Source of the DNA: Saccoglossus kowalevskii
Taxonomy: Eukaryota > Hemichordata > Enteropneusta > Harrimaniidae
NCBI RefSeq assembly: GCF_000003605.2
Contig: NW_003138320.1
Location: 419,101-452,013, forward strand
DNA length: 32,913 nucleotides
Reading direction: 5' to 3'
Positions 1 through 11,132 of the stretch are shown here, piece by piece. Under the pieces are notes generated by a model that was not told the origin of the DNA, did no database searches, and saw nothing but the letters and a program-made list of their open reading frames with translations. How positions within the stretch are numbered: position 1 is the first letter of the stretch; every line of letters starts with the position of its first letter. The position numbers were made by a program, and so were the translations under genes.

Positions 1-1846
1 TAATATTTTCTTGTGCATCCTAAAGCAGAGCTATGGGAGGTTGTAATTTTTTTTATATACTCACCTGGTACTAGTATTACTCCGAAGTAATAGAACATGT
101 TGACCCATTTCGCTATCATTTTTTCCCACTATAACCTGTTGATTTTAGACCAATCAGATAGAATTTGACATTACTAGTACTTTTGAGATCTTGAGCAATA
201 TTTTTGATCATATTGAAAATGATGTGTAAACTTTGTGTTGACAATGTTGGTTTATTTAAAACTTGTCTAAACTGAACAACAGGACAATGAGACATTTCTA
301 ATCTGAAAATCAAAGGTACAGAAAAAATTGTGGGTTGACCGAGGTGTTTGGTTAATACATGTATACGTCTTTTATATAGTCTGGAGAATTTACTGGTTAT
401 ATTTGATTTACACTGTTTTTATTTGGGTTTGACAGGTTTTTCCCATTGATAGCGTAGTATTTGTTATTGTGGAGCCTAAACATGACCAATTAGTCAACTG
501 GATTTTATTTTCATCAGCTTCTAATTGAACTGGACACTTTTCTATCAAATTTTTTTTTTCTGTAATTTTATATTCTAAATTAATGTATTTTTATATGTAG
601 TTCACTACAAAATAAATATCCCATGTATTATGCAATTGCCTGTGTTCTTCATTTGATTTGGATGATAATTTTCATTCAATTCATAATCTATGAGTCTTCC
701 TATTGGTGGAGAGAGGGGTACATTTCACCTCCATTTAGACGTAGGACTGAAGGCTTATAGATTGACCGTTGTTTGCATGTTCAGGTGTGTCTGTACAGAG
801 ATTTCACAGCCGTGTATACTTGACGATTATAGACGACACTAGTCTAAAAAGATATACAAATTCTGCATGAAGATGCTTTGCTCATCCATAAATGTCGATA
901 CATTTCTATTTCTTCACCCAATTTATAAAAACATACACAAGTCCCAAGTGACTTTTACCACAGTCCCTCTATCAGGGACTGTGCTTTTACATTGCTTTGT
1001 CTCGGCACAAATAACACTTTGACTATAGATGATAGAGGGCGCTGTGTCATCTGAAGTAGAATGACAGGTATTCATATCAGATTGTGAAGCAGTTCTTGTG
1101 ATTCTCTGCAATTACTTTATAGCTTCCACGTTATGGAGAGAAACCGCTGAGAATATTACATCATTTAAAGTGTATAACTGAAAAATGATGCAACTCACTA
1201 TGGCTGTGTAATGCAATCATTTTATATATACTTCGAAAGTGTATAATTTTAATACGCAAAATTATATAAAAGAAATGACAATAAATAGTAAAAAATATTT
1301 AAACTTGCACAATCCATAAAAAAAATACATCTCCTGTAACATAAAGGTGAACAATATTTTCAGTGCGCATAAATAAATAAAAAAAAAAAAAAAGTTTTAT
1401 ACATCTACATCTTCAGATTTGAATTTGCATGAAATCTGAGATGATCCCATAATTACCAATTGTACATTTCTAGAATTCTTAATGCATATGAGCAAGTCTG
1501 AGAAAGAACTGGTTTTGCCCTTGCTTATTCACAAAGTGTATTTCATCTTTTTAAATACAAAGATATTCTTGCTAATATCTGTTTACCAGGATACAATCAA
1601 ACAATTCGTTGTGCTGACTGTGAATTGTAATGTCATGAACAAATTCCAGTAATGTGCCCATGGAACTCTTGCAAAATGAGATGATAAGAATATCATGGAT
1701 ACATGGATATTCAAGTTACATGTCTTCCCATATGAATCCTTAATATATTGCATATCACCTTGCCTGGAATCCATCCATTCGGAGTGCATTTCCCAGTGCA
1801 CTCAAGAATGAGCTGGTGAATTGCTACGTAAATAGACAATACATAC
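1..1846. other. Non-coding AT-rich spacer
   Basis: No reading frame here looks like a real protein; the open frames are short and low in complexity. The stretch contains a 10-bp perfect hairpin at 959-983 and an A-rich run ending in 13 consecutive A at 1381-1393. I recognise no RNA gene. Confidence 0.6.
959..983. repeat. Perfect 10-bp inverted repeat (hairpin)
   Basis: CACAGTCCCT at 959-968 is followed by the 5-base loop CTATC and the exact reverse complement AGGGACTGTG at 974-983. No U-run follows and no gene ends here. It could be a small foldback or part of a decayed transposon; its role is unknown. Confidence 0.6.
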
Positions 1847-2250
1847 TGTGGACGCGTAAATGAAAAGAACACCTAATTAGCAACATCATCAGCAAACTTG
1901 CTAATTAATCGCCTGTGCTGATTCAAACTGGCGTCTGGAGATGTTATCAGATTAGGCCATCCCATTTTCAATAGGAGGCCAAGATACTTTTAGAGAAGGG
2001 CATAATCGGTATATGAATTTTCCATAATAATTGTTGTAATTGTACTTTAGAATTTATTGCATTTGAAATAGCGCAAAGCGAGAAAAAATACAAAAACTTA
2101 GCATAATGTAACGACTTGAGAATGCACCCCTCTCAGTAAATACTATTGCCTCCTTTTGAGAATGAGGTGGCCCAAGGTATTTCAAATTGATAACAATCTC
2201 TAGACATCAAAACAGGCGATTATTCGTTCTTTTTATTCACGCATCCACAC
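1847..2250. mobile_element. Foldback/MITE-like element with long terminal inverted repeats (~405 bp)
   Basis: The left arm starts TGTGGACGCGTAAATGAAAAGAAC (only about 20 bases matter: TGTGGACGCGTAAATGAAAA). It matches the reverse complement of the right end, GTGTGGATGCGTGAATAAAA. Similarity continues inward with gaps: the left-arm blocks at about 1900-1983 (reverse complements GGCGATTAAT, GATAACATCTCCAGACG, GGCCTCCTATTG) match right-arm blocks at 2145-2225 (GGCGATTATT, GATAACAATCTCTAGAC, TGCCTCCTTTTG). The arms are therefore about 105-140 bases, around a centre of about 160 bases. No transposase reading frame is present, so it looks like a non-autonomous DNA element or foldback. Target-site duplications were not clear by eye. 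Confidence 0.65.
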
Positions 2251-2999
2251 TAATTCTGTGTCATCACTGATTGGCTGTTCTCATACAACTTCAGTAGATT
2301 ATCATCTGCAGACTGCCCACCCACAACCCTCCAGACTGATTCACTAATCTATTATTCATTAATAGACAATAATAGACCACATCTACTCTAGATATTCCTA
2401 TACATGGATATCTGAGTTGCATACATTACCCTATAAAACTTTAAACAAGTATTGACCAATAAAATACAACTAATCTAATACACTACAGTAAGATTGAGTC
2501 CTAAACAATGTACAATAGATAATAGCTACTTGTATAAAAGATTAAAAGCTTATCTACATACTAATTACCTAATTTATAACATCAAATGAGAAAATGTGTC
2601 AGAAATAATCCACAAGTTTGAACTTCAACCATTTGATCACTTATTATTAATGTTTGTCACCTATATCTAAAAACTACTTTAATTTTAGGCAAGAACTTGG
2701 CTAATACTGGGAACTAAATTTGTACTATCGGAACTTGGCTTGACACTAAATGTACTAGGTCTGTAGCCTGGGTCAGGTAAAATTACCATTCAGACAACTG
2801 AATAGTAACTCACTTGCTTAAACAGACTATAGTAACTATATAGGCAACAATCACATAGAGGGGTTAAAGGTTAATATCAAGCCCTGTAGAATCTCTTTAT
2901 ATCTGAATAACAGTACTAAGGACTATACGCTATTTCACTTCATAACTAGCGCTACAATATGCTTCAGGTTATCCTCAGAATGAAATCAAATGAAATATA
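2251..2999. other. Non-coding; probably includes the 3' UTR of the acetyltransferase gene
   Basis: This stretch lies directly downstream of the minus-strand stop codon at 3000-3002. On the minus strand an ATTAAA (plus-strand TTTAAT, 2678-2683) could serve as a weak poly(A) signal about 320 bases past the stop. No other feature was recognised. Confidence 0.4.
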
Positions 3000-3668
3000 C
3001 TATTTTTTAAAATCATAGATATAAATTTTTTGATAAAGTTGAAAGAATGCAAAAAAAGTAACTAATTTCTTAGATTTCAGATAAAAACCTGACTTTGCCA
3101 AGGCTGCTTGAGCTCCCAACTGGTATTCACCTACGTGTGCTAGTATCCTTGTGTAACGTCTCTTTTTTCCGAACTGTATGGCAGATTCAATTAATGTTTT
3201 CCCAATTCCCATTCTCCGATAGAGCCTGGATACACTGAGGGTCTGTAATTCCAATGCCAGTGGATCAGATCGCATTTCACTGAGGGAAATAGTACCTACG
3301 ATGTCACCACCATCGTCAGCCACAAAGAAGGTAGCTCTACGGTTATCAATGTAATTTTTTGTTATATCCTGAAGATCTGCCATTAAGCGACTTTTAGCGT
3401 ATGCTACAGACTTAATATAAGATACTGCATATAAGATTAGTATCAAAATAATAATGGCGGAGCCGGCTACGATATAGGATCTGAACACTAGCCATGCCAG
3501 GAACGCCATTACACTGATGTAGAGACGAGAGGAACTGCGGTGGAGAAATATTCTGAAAATGTCCTGTGAATTACTGACGCATCCTTCACGGAAGACCTTC
3601 TTTGCTTCAAGCGTGTCTTTTTTCTGACAAGGACGAACGACAACACCAACATCATCAACGGACGCCAT
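3000..3668 (-). CDS. NAT8: NAT8/CML-like membrane-bound N-acetyltransferase (GNAT fold)
   Basis: A 222-residue reading frame in a single exon. Residues 49-83 form a hydrophobic hairpin or long membrane segment. The GNAT domain follows: DITKNYIDNR at 101-110, FFVADDGGDIVG at 114-125, the acetyl-CoA loop RRMGIGK at 151-157 (Q/RxxGxG/A motif A), and QLGAQAALAKSGF at 183-195, near the end of the fold. Size and order match the vertebrate NAT8/CML family (about 227 residues), whose members acetylate cysteine conjugates or lysines of secretory proteins at the ER/Golgi membrane. Substrate cannot be assigned here. I chose the start at 3668 (AAAATGG context) rather than an upstream start at 3758, because the upstream 30 residues lack family similarity. 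A pyrimidine-rich stretch ending CAAAG just before the ATG (AG at 3678-3677) could be a 5'-UTR splice acceptor. The gene is divergent to SSR3. Confidence 0.88.
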   Translation of the reverse strand: MASVDDVGVVVRPCQKKDTLEAKKVFREGCVSNSQDIFRIFLHRSSSRLYISVMAFLAWLVFRSYIVAGSAIIILILILYAVSYIKSVAYAKSRLMADLQDITKNYIDNRRATFFVADDGGDIVGTISLSEMRSDPLALELQTLSVSRLYRRMGIGKTLIESAIQFGKKRRYTRILAHVGEYQLGAQAALAKSGFYLKSKKLVTFFAFFQLYQKIYIYDFKK

Positions 3669-3935
3669 TTTATACCCTTTGTAAAGAAACAGAATACAAT
3701 CAGTGAAAATTGTCAACTCAGACTTTGATATTAACATTCTAAAATATGAATGGTGCACACCGTATCTACCCTATTTGTGAACATGAACGTTTGCATAGGA
3801 ATTTGTTAAAGTGGGAGGGTTGTCACCTATGTATGCGGGGGAATTGAATCCCAAGGGACGATAACAATACATGCTAAAAACGCAAAGGCTCATGGGTAGA
3901 CGCTTGTTTTGTAAACAATGACACGCTATGGCCAT

Positions 3936-3955
3936 CTGACGCATGCGCAGGTGAC
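3936..3955 (-). promoter_or_regulatory. NRF1-like palindrome, probable promoter of the acetyltransferase gene
   Basis: GACGCATGCGCAGG at 3939-3952 is close to the NRF1 consensus YGCGCAYGCGCR (the minus strand reads CTGCGCATGCGTC). It sits about 275 bases upstream of the acetyltransferase ATG, in a locally CpG-richer patch with GGTGACG and CCCCCGC. NRF1 sites are typical of housekeeping promoters in bilaterians. The transcription start itself is inferred. Confidence 0.45.
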
Positions 3956-3960
3956 GACTC

Positions 3961-5089
3961 CCCCGCTTAAAAATGTAGCTTGAGGTGCATGATGATTTAA
4001 GGCTATGGCGTAAGTTTAGAGTCATTTGCATAACTACATTGATACATTGTTTGGAACATATTGACTACTTGGACTCCAGGCTTAGCAGTGGAGTAATAAA
4101 CATCCTAGTTACAAGTGCTCCTCTCCAGTGTGTTATTTTCCTCTCGGATTTGGTGACCAATACTCACTTGGTTTACTCTACTCTGAGAAGTCGGTTCTCA
4201 GTTTGCAAGATGATTTACTGTAAACACATTAATGGGTTTAATTTTGTTTGGAGGGGGGGGGGGATATCGTTGAAATATGTATTCATGTGAACATGTAAAA
4301 TTACAATAGACGGCATTGTTTCATTGGCAGATCTGAGAATTTAAAATAAATAAATAACAAAATCAAATGACACCCATCTTTGTAATTTTTTCATCAAATT
4401 AGAAATTTATTTGAGATAAATTGAGTCTTAATCTCAAGCAAAAGAAACCATGATGGTGTCTGGATGCCAAACAATAACGACCAAAGTATATAATATCATC
4501 TTGATTGTCAGTGCTGATTTAATCAATGAATAATTCCCTGAGGAATGTCACGTTAGTTAGTTATTTAGTCGGCTGATATGAAAAATCGTAGCTTGCATAA
4601 TTTAATATTCTCAGTGAAATTACATGTAAAATACAGAAACAAGGTACCTACCTAGAATGACGAGTCTAAATATGATGACATAGTCGCTAACTTTGTTATT
4701 ATTTAGAGTACATCAAGTCACCATATGATATATCCAGCCACCTATTTCAATCGCAAGAAATTGTGGTATGATTTCCCGGGGATGAATTATTTTGGAACAG
4801 ATAAAGAGATACAGAGAACGGACGACAAGAAAACCGCCCTCTTACGATCGATCGATGGCCTCTTTTTAGAGGTCACACTGTGATGGGTTCCCCTAGGTTT
4901 TTAGATTTTAATAGAATATTAAAATGTATATTTAACGGCTTTGTTACATATACTCTATGTGTATATAATCAAATAAAGTCATGAGTAGTAATTAAATTTG
5001 AAATTTAGAGGTTTGCACTTCATACAAACCGAAAATGTCATAAAACCCGCGTAGTTTTCTTATGCTAATAATAAACTCCCTAGCTCGCC
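3961..5089. other. Divergent intergenic spacer
   Basis: This lies between the acetyltransferase promoter region and SSR3. It contains a G-tract at about 4251-4261 and a CGATCGATCGAT tract near 4847-4856. Next to that tract is a short inverted repeat, CCTC-TTTTTA-GAGG, at about 4859-4872. The open frames here have no protein-like character. Confidence 0.5.
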
Positions 5090-5096
5090 TATATAT
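5090..5096 (+). promoter_or_regulatory. TATA-like box of SSR3
   Basis: TATATAT lies 70 bases before the SSR3 ATG. A start site about 25-30 bases downstream would give a 5' UTR of about 45-50 bases. It is the only TATA-like element at a suitable distance, but the surrounding DNA is AT-rich, so this is suggestive only. Confidence 0.4.
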
Positions 5097-5165
5097 TCGG
5101 GTCATCTCGGAAGAGTTCGGGCTGTGTCGACGTGTCGTGCTTCCTTTTTGCAAACAACAGTCGAG

Positions 5166-8100
5166 ATGGCAGGTGGCAGCAAGAAATTGACGAAGGAAGA
5201 AGAGCTCTTGCTGCAGGATTTCAGTAGAAATGTTAGCACTAAATCATCGGCGCTGTTCTACGGCAATGCCTTCATCGTTTCAGCAATTCCAATCTGTAAG
5301 TATTTATTTATTTCGTGTTTTTTTCGATGATGTTTCCACACGGTGTTTTCGGTTTTCACAATAAAAAAAAATAATGTTGAGGCTTACCATACTGCCCTCT
5401 AAACAGCTGATCGCAAATTAATTCGTCAACAATCCTGGTTTTTGCTTACACTGTGTGTATTCATATGTTCTACAATGAAATATTTATCATTTATAAGCGA
5501 ATGTACTACTTCTATCCAAAATTACCGGCGTTATACCAATATACCAGTCTCGCATGTTGCATGTGCTGTTGTAGTTATTGTTTTATCACTTTTATCTATA
5601 ACACATTTGTATCTGTGTTGGATCGTAAATATTTCTTCAATTTATTTTATGGAATAGTACGTTTATTTTTACAAATATCGCAACATAGGAGATACATTTT
5701 CACTATTCACCCCTCGTAAATAAGTTAAAGTACCAATTTAACATTGTTTAAAAACTCGAAACATGCTGAAATAAGGCAAACATTTAAACATGCCTCTAGT
5801 CTACCTCCAACACTAGCCCTAATTTCTCCCTTGAAAGAGAGAAAAAAAGAGGGAATAGGCATGGAAATCGCCCAGCTGCAAGGGGAATAGTGTTGCATTA
5901 TTTTTTATTACAATTTTTTGAGGGGGATTGTTTGTAGTTTTTCCTATTTCAATATTCCACATAATATAAGTTCTCAAGTCTAAAACAAGTTGTTTGTAAA
6001 TTGCCATAGTCATTTAATTGTGTTTGTTTCCCCATTGGTCTTGTACAACATGTAATGAAAAATGTTTTTTTCCACTTGGAATAAGTTTTGGTTATTTTCG
6101 TTGAAGGGATGAATATGAAGATAAAATCCATCGAAAAAACTTTTTCTCCTATATTTTACATTCTAGTCATCAACAGTCGGCAAAAATAAATTCCACACAA
6201 AACAAGTGACGTAACAGGTGCTGAACGGTACCCTCATCTGCAGAACTAAAAAAATACAGCCATTGACGCATCTCAAATAAATGTCTATTAAAGAAATTAC
6301 AAACGTAACTGTTTATTGTTCTATATAATTAACAGTTTAGTGTGCTTTTCTATAGTTTTTTCTACTCAGCATATGCAGCCCAATTGTTTTAGTCCATGCA
6401 ATTATTATTTTGTAGGACCGGGTAGGAAATCATGAAATGAATATTTTACGATGTTCTTTCCAGCAGTTGCATTAAAATAGGGGTCTATTGTTAACTTACT
6501 TGGGAGAGGGGGCAGAATAATGTATGTATCAAGTTGATGAATGAAAGTATGGCTAAACTCATTGGTTTTCTATAACCCTTGAGGAGTGCAGACCAAACGA
6601 TTTCTATTCGCTTGCATCAATATCATTTGAAAATCATGATTATTCTAGAAATGAGCTCATTTATAATTTTTATGCATTTTTTTTCTGCAGGGGTATTCTG
6701 GCGAATCCATCAAATGGACCTTTTCCAGACTGGTATTCTGTTTGGTTTGATGACAATTATCAGCACATGGCTAGTCGCATTTGCCTACAAAAATGTCAAA
6801 TTTGTTCTTAAGCACAAGTAAGTTGAAAGTCACTTTGCTGAATCTTTGTTTCACTGCATGTGTCTATTATTTGGAAATCTATGTTCATTATTTACAAATG
6901 TTCAAGCTGGGGAAATCCAGACAGGAAAGCCTGTAGGACTTGACTTTTAAAAGAAAAGGTAGTGTATTTACTGCTAACTGTGAATTGATGTTCTCAAAGC
7001 GGGCGTTATCAAGATCACAGGCAGCCCACTCCAACATCGCCGTGGATTCCTACTATATGTGCACTGTTTTTGTTCAAACAGATGAGCGAAACTCAAATGA
7101 GTTACTGCTAAAACCTTGATTTGTCTGTAAAAATCTCAATTACACTTTGAATTTGATGTAAATAGCTAAAATTGTTGTGTACAGAGAATCAAAGTTTAGT
7201 TATTGCTGGTGTCCACATGTACATTCAGTGTCGGTATTCTGTCCTGAATGTCTACCCTGTTATGCTATTGCAGTATCCATGGCAGAGTGCATAGCTGACA
7301 ATGAATGTAAATAACGCTCACTCTGACAATACTGACTAATTGTCACTGCACTGATCCATTCAGTTTCACTGGATATGTGTCTGAATACATTCATTAATCG
7401 CTTTTTTTTTTGTCAAAGAATTGCTCTGAAAAGAGAAGACGCAGTTTCTAGAGAAGTACTTAAGAAACTTACTGATGCTGATAATAAAAAGATGTCTCGC
7501 AAAGAAAAAGATGAGAGGTATATTTTGCTTTATTTATTGACTTTGACAATTTGTTTTTCTTGTTTTTTCATTTCACATGTGCCAAATTGTCTCTCCACAT
7601 TGAATCACTCCCATAATTTATCTTGGTGCTTTTAGAAAAACTATTTTTCACTTTCCAGCCATTTTCAAATGGCAAGGTCTGTTATCATAATATTTTTTGG
7701 TAAAATTTACTTGTAAAGCTGATTCAGTCAAAAAAATCACTCTGTAAGAAAGAAGTGGTTTTCTATGGGGGGAAAAAAAACATGGCTTTACCTAAAAGTC
7801 TCTCAGTTCACCTGAAAGACCTTTCCCACAGGAAACTGTGAGGGCTCCTGACTTCTGAATAGGCTCGATTGGAATGATGGGGAGATCCAAACACTAGATC
7901 TCTAAGTTCTTGGTTTAAAACTACACACTCACACTCTTTGTATTAATACTTTATTTATCATTAGAATACTATGGCAGAAGAATGAAGTTGCTGATTATGA
8001 AGCCACCACCTTCTCTATATTTTATAATAATGCTTTGTATCTATTCCTCATCATCCTGGCGTCATTCTTCTTCCTCAAGTCGTTCAACCCAACTTTGTAT

Positions 8101-8838
8101 CCTTTTATAAGCATAGTATTTGTGTTAGCATGCTTGCTGCAGTCATTTGAGATTGTCAGTACACATCACTATATTTGGAACTGCTATAATTTTGCAGGAG
8201 ACTAAATGCCATAATATTGTGGTCGTGAAAATGTCACTATTATAAAAAGGTTTCTGGTATTCATTAGACGATTGTGTGCAAGCGCTACAGTTATATTTCT
8301 AAAATTTACTCGTTTATCAAAATGCGCAAACTTATTTCTTTAAATCATAATCTGCAACTGATTTGTTTGTTTTTTAATATTGCGAGTTGACCATTGAATA
8401 GTTGATAATTATGTTTGAAAAGTGATTTCACTTACCCCAAACATGAAGAGACTTTTCTTCAGAATGGCCAAGTTTATAGTTAAGGAATTTTCGATAAATC
8501 CAATATGGCTTCCTGAAAGCATTCAACTATTAAACTGACAGACACACACTGCTTTCTCAAAGTTTGATTACTTTGAACCCCAATCATTATTTGTGATTAG
8601 AATGCACCATTTAAGTTGTTTACCATTTATACAAAATTGGTAGTGATAAATTTGAGGCGAGTAGCTGAGCTTTGTACAGCACTGTAATGTACAGTAATGC
8701 TCTGTTGTATTTGGTGATACATACTTCACATTTCACAGTTTATTCTCTTTTTCTTAACATATTATTTCTAGTAATTATGTATTATCAGTTGCCATGGCTG
8801 GAGGTTTATTGGCGTTGTTCTCAACTGGTACAAAGTAG
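5166..8838 (+). CDS. SSR3: Translocon-associated protein subunit gamma (TRAP-gamma, SSR3), 5 exons
   Basis: Exons: 5166-5295, 6691-6817, 7419-7517, 7965-8096, 8772-8838. All introns are GT-AG and the joined frame is 555 bases, 184 residues plus TAG, against 185 in human. The product is a multi-pass ER membrane subunit of the TRAP complex, which binds Sec61 and assists translocation of some signal sequences. Recognisable family blocks are [20 protein letters not shown] (exon 1), [16 protein letters not shown] (exons 2-3), [10 protein letters not shown] and [19 protein letters not shown] (exons 3-4), [17 protein letters not shown] (exon 4) and the C-terminal [10 protein letters not shown] (exon 5). 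Hydrophobic segments lie in exons 1-2, late exon 2, exon 4 and exon 5, with the charged cytosolic loop in exon 3. The intron 1 split codon gives W, and the intron 4 split codon gives F. The ATG has a G at -3 and G at +4. Confidence 0.96.
5296..8771 (+). other. SSR3 introns 1-4
   Basis: Introns span 5296-6690, 6818-7418, 7518-7964 and 8097-8771. Donors are GTAAGT, GTAAGT, GTATAT and GTATCC; acceptors are TTCTGCAG, TGTCAAAG, TCATTAG and TTTCTAG. The last two donors are weak, but the exon joins are fixed by the conserved protein. I saw no nested gene, RNA or clear transposon in them. Confidence 0.75.
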
Positions 8839-8890
8839 ATGACCTGAAACGCGTCGAGACGAGTGCACAACAGATACTGATATGGTTTGA

Positions 8891-8960
8891 AATAAAGTTA
8901 AATAATGAATGAAATTCAGATTTTTTTTATTCAGTCTGTCATTCTATGTAACAGAATAAA
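8891..8960 (+). terminator. SSR3 poly(A) signals
   Basis: AATAAA occurs at 8891-8896 and again at 8955-8960, that is 53 and 117 bases after the stop codon. Either would give a short 3' UTR. Confidence 0.6.
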
Positions 8961-10492
8961 GGCTTGATATTAATTTTTGTTGTATGTTTCCATTGTTTTG
9001 TATCTAACCCATTATTTCCCCACTATACTCAAAAACACTGACATGGCATATTATTGGAATAACATAAAATTAACAAGGCCAGCAAAGCAACCATTGTGTT
9101 ATATAACAGTACGGTTCTAGAACATTCTCAGTGACACGGAAGTGGTAAATAAGTCGTATGCGACAGAGCTTGTGTGAAGTTAAAATGAGGTCTGAGCAAC
9201 ACTATGAAATTCTTAGTGAGAGGTGGTTTCATTTCGATAATACCTGACTTTTTCTCATTAGTTGTGATGTGTAATCTATTCTGTGCAATGTAGTCATAAT
9301 TATGCATATTGTTTAATTTAAAAAAAAAATACATCGCACAATATTGTCTTTGCATTGGTCAATTGTGTAAACAACAAATTTCTACTTTCTGTTGCCAGGA
9401 GGCGCTCTTGACAGTTGATTATTTTGCAAACCAATGCAAGTTTGTTGCCCGGTAGCCAAATTGTTTTGCATCTCAAAAATACACTATCCAATTGCATCTA
9501 AACCTGATTCACGGATAATTGTATTCTAGCACATCAGCAGAAGTTGGAGTGTTACAATACTAACAAAGATGAGCGAAAATGCAACCATTTGGTTTTACAT
9601 TTTACCAATATACAAATTAGGACTTGAATGTCAAATTGTCTGGCAGTGCATTGTGTTCCTCTGAACTTTAATTCTGACATTTGATTTGTCTTGTATAAAG
9701 TGACATTCTCAATGGCTTGTTCGCTACCTTTAAAATACTCTAAATCCAGCAAGAAAAGTTTGTTTCACAATTCTGAAATAAATATATGGTCACCAAACTA
9801 AGTTTATCACAAAACCACTTGAAAAAATGATAAAAAAAATGCATTTTTTGACAAATTTACAATTTCTTTCTATGGCAGAAAAAAATCAATCTAATCTCAT
9901 GACAAATGGGAGAATATTAGTTTGAATTATTTATGGAATGTGTTTAAATGGAATGTTTTTGGAAAATTTACCAAAATGGCCGATTTTTAGATTTTCTTGC
10001 ATATGATTTATTGTGATCAATTTTTTTCATGTATCAATAGTAGCAAACTTTGAATAGTTGTGGAGATGTCATTTCGGCTAGCCTTGCTTTTAAAAAGTTT
10101 GACATTTTTAGAGGTCATATTATTTAACTCCAATCAGCAACCATTTTATTTAGGAACGTTTAAACATCTTTTGTAAGCTCTGACTTAATGGAAGACCTGT
10201 TCCAATGATTGTCAAACTTGAAGCAAAGTTTAAAATTAAATTAGGCTTTATCATTGTGTGAAATTACCGGTACAATAACAAGATGTGTAATATATGCAGC
10301 CCATTTTTTTTAAATATAACTTTGTACTGTGACCACACATCAGAATATTGTTCACTGTTAAGCAATACATCTCAGATAAGACATTTATACCAACTTTCTT
10401 GAGAATTGCAACTTAATCCAGGCAGTACATATTCTTTGGGCGACTTGCAGAATTCTACAGAGAAATAAGACCTTTAACCTGCCAGCCCCATG
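8961..10492. other. Intergenic spacer, no gene seen
   Basis: AT-rich DNA with homopolymer runs and short, low-complexity open frames. I found no splice-bounded protein-like segment and no clear repeat. Confidence 0.5.
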
Positions 10493-10560
10493 TACTGTAA
10501 AATACTTTATTTTAGCTGGAATTAATTTCCACTGAATAGACTGTTTGGACGATTGGTCCT
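10493..10560 (+). mobile_element. Left-end fragment of a TACTGTA-type MITE-like element
   Basis: The sequence starts TACTGTAAAATACTTTATTT, followed by TAGCTGGAATTAATTTCCAC and a block ending near CTGTTTGG. It matches, with a few changes, the left end of the element at 25052 (TACTGTGGAATACTTTAGTT, then TTGCTGGAATTAATTTTCGC). No matching right end was found close by, so this copy is probably truncated. Confidence 0.55.
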
Positions 10561-10801
10561 CCTCATTTTAGATTTCCAAAATTTGTGTACCAGACAAATC
10601 AAATATTGTAGCTGATGCAGCGCCCTCTATTGGTGTTCGAACAAAGTTTTTTCGGATTTGCCTTAATTTGTAATGTAATGAATGCTTCGTCCACGTTTTT
10701 TTTCGTCCAGGCTGATTGCTTTGTCCTATTATTCCCTATTCGGTTATTTTTGTGCCATTATTTCCAAATCATTTAAATAACTATATCACTTTCAACGAAA
10801 T

Positions 10802-11132
10802 TACTAAAACATGTTGAAAAAGCGACATGCAATTTTAGTGAATTGTGGTAAAATGACGTAATAGCGAAATGTTGATTTAGCGAACTCTCTTGTCATTGTT
10901 GATTTCCTGTTTTCACAATGCTTGTCTGTCGCTTGCCAAAACGCACAGTTATCACCTCCATAAAAACAAAGAAAAACTGTCCAGTGTAATTAGGAAGCGC
11001 CCCAGATTTTTATGTTCCGGATTACTCCCCAAGCCTTGGCCATTTTGAATTTACAATAAAGTCATTAGCGTCATCTTGAATTAGCGAATCAGTTCTCTCG
11101 CTAAATTCGCTAAAAAGACATGTTTTACAGTA
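10802..11132. mobile_element. MITE-like element with TA ends (~331 bp)
   Basis: The left end TACTAAAACATGTTGAAAAA, then GCGACATG...TTTTAGTGAA, pairs with the reverse complement of the right end, TACTGTAAAACATGTCTTTT, then TAGCGAATTTAGCG. The arms are imperfect but share AAAACATGT and a GCGA block at the same distance. The ends coincide with TA dinucleotides, as expected for Tc1/mariner-type target duplications. There is no coding capacity. Confidence 0.5.

Noticed and set aside
3771-4290. Open frames on both strands around the acetyltransferase promoter (86 aa minus, 101 aa plus)
   Set aside because: No family similarity and an improbable composition; the plus-strand frame reads through a G-tract.
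5442-5719. Two overlapping plus-strand frames in SSR3 intron 1
   Set aside because: Cys/Tyr/Ile-rich translations of AT-rich intron in two frames at once; SSR3 is complete without them.
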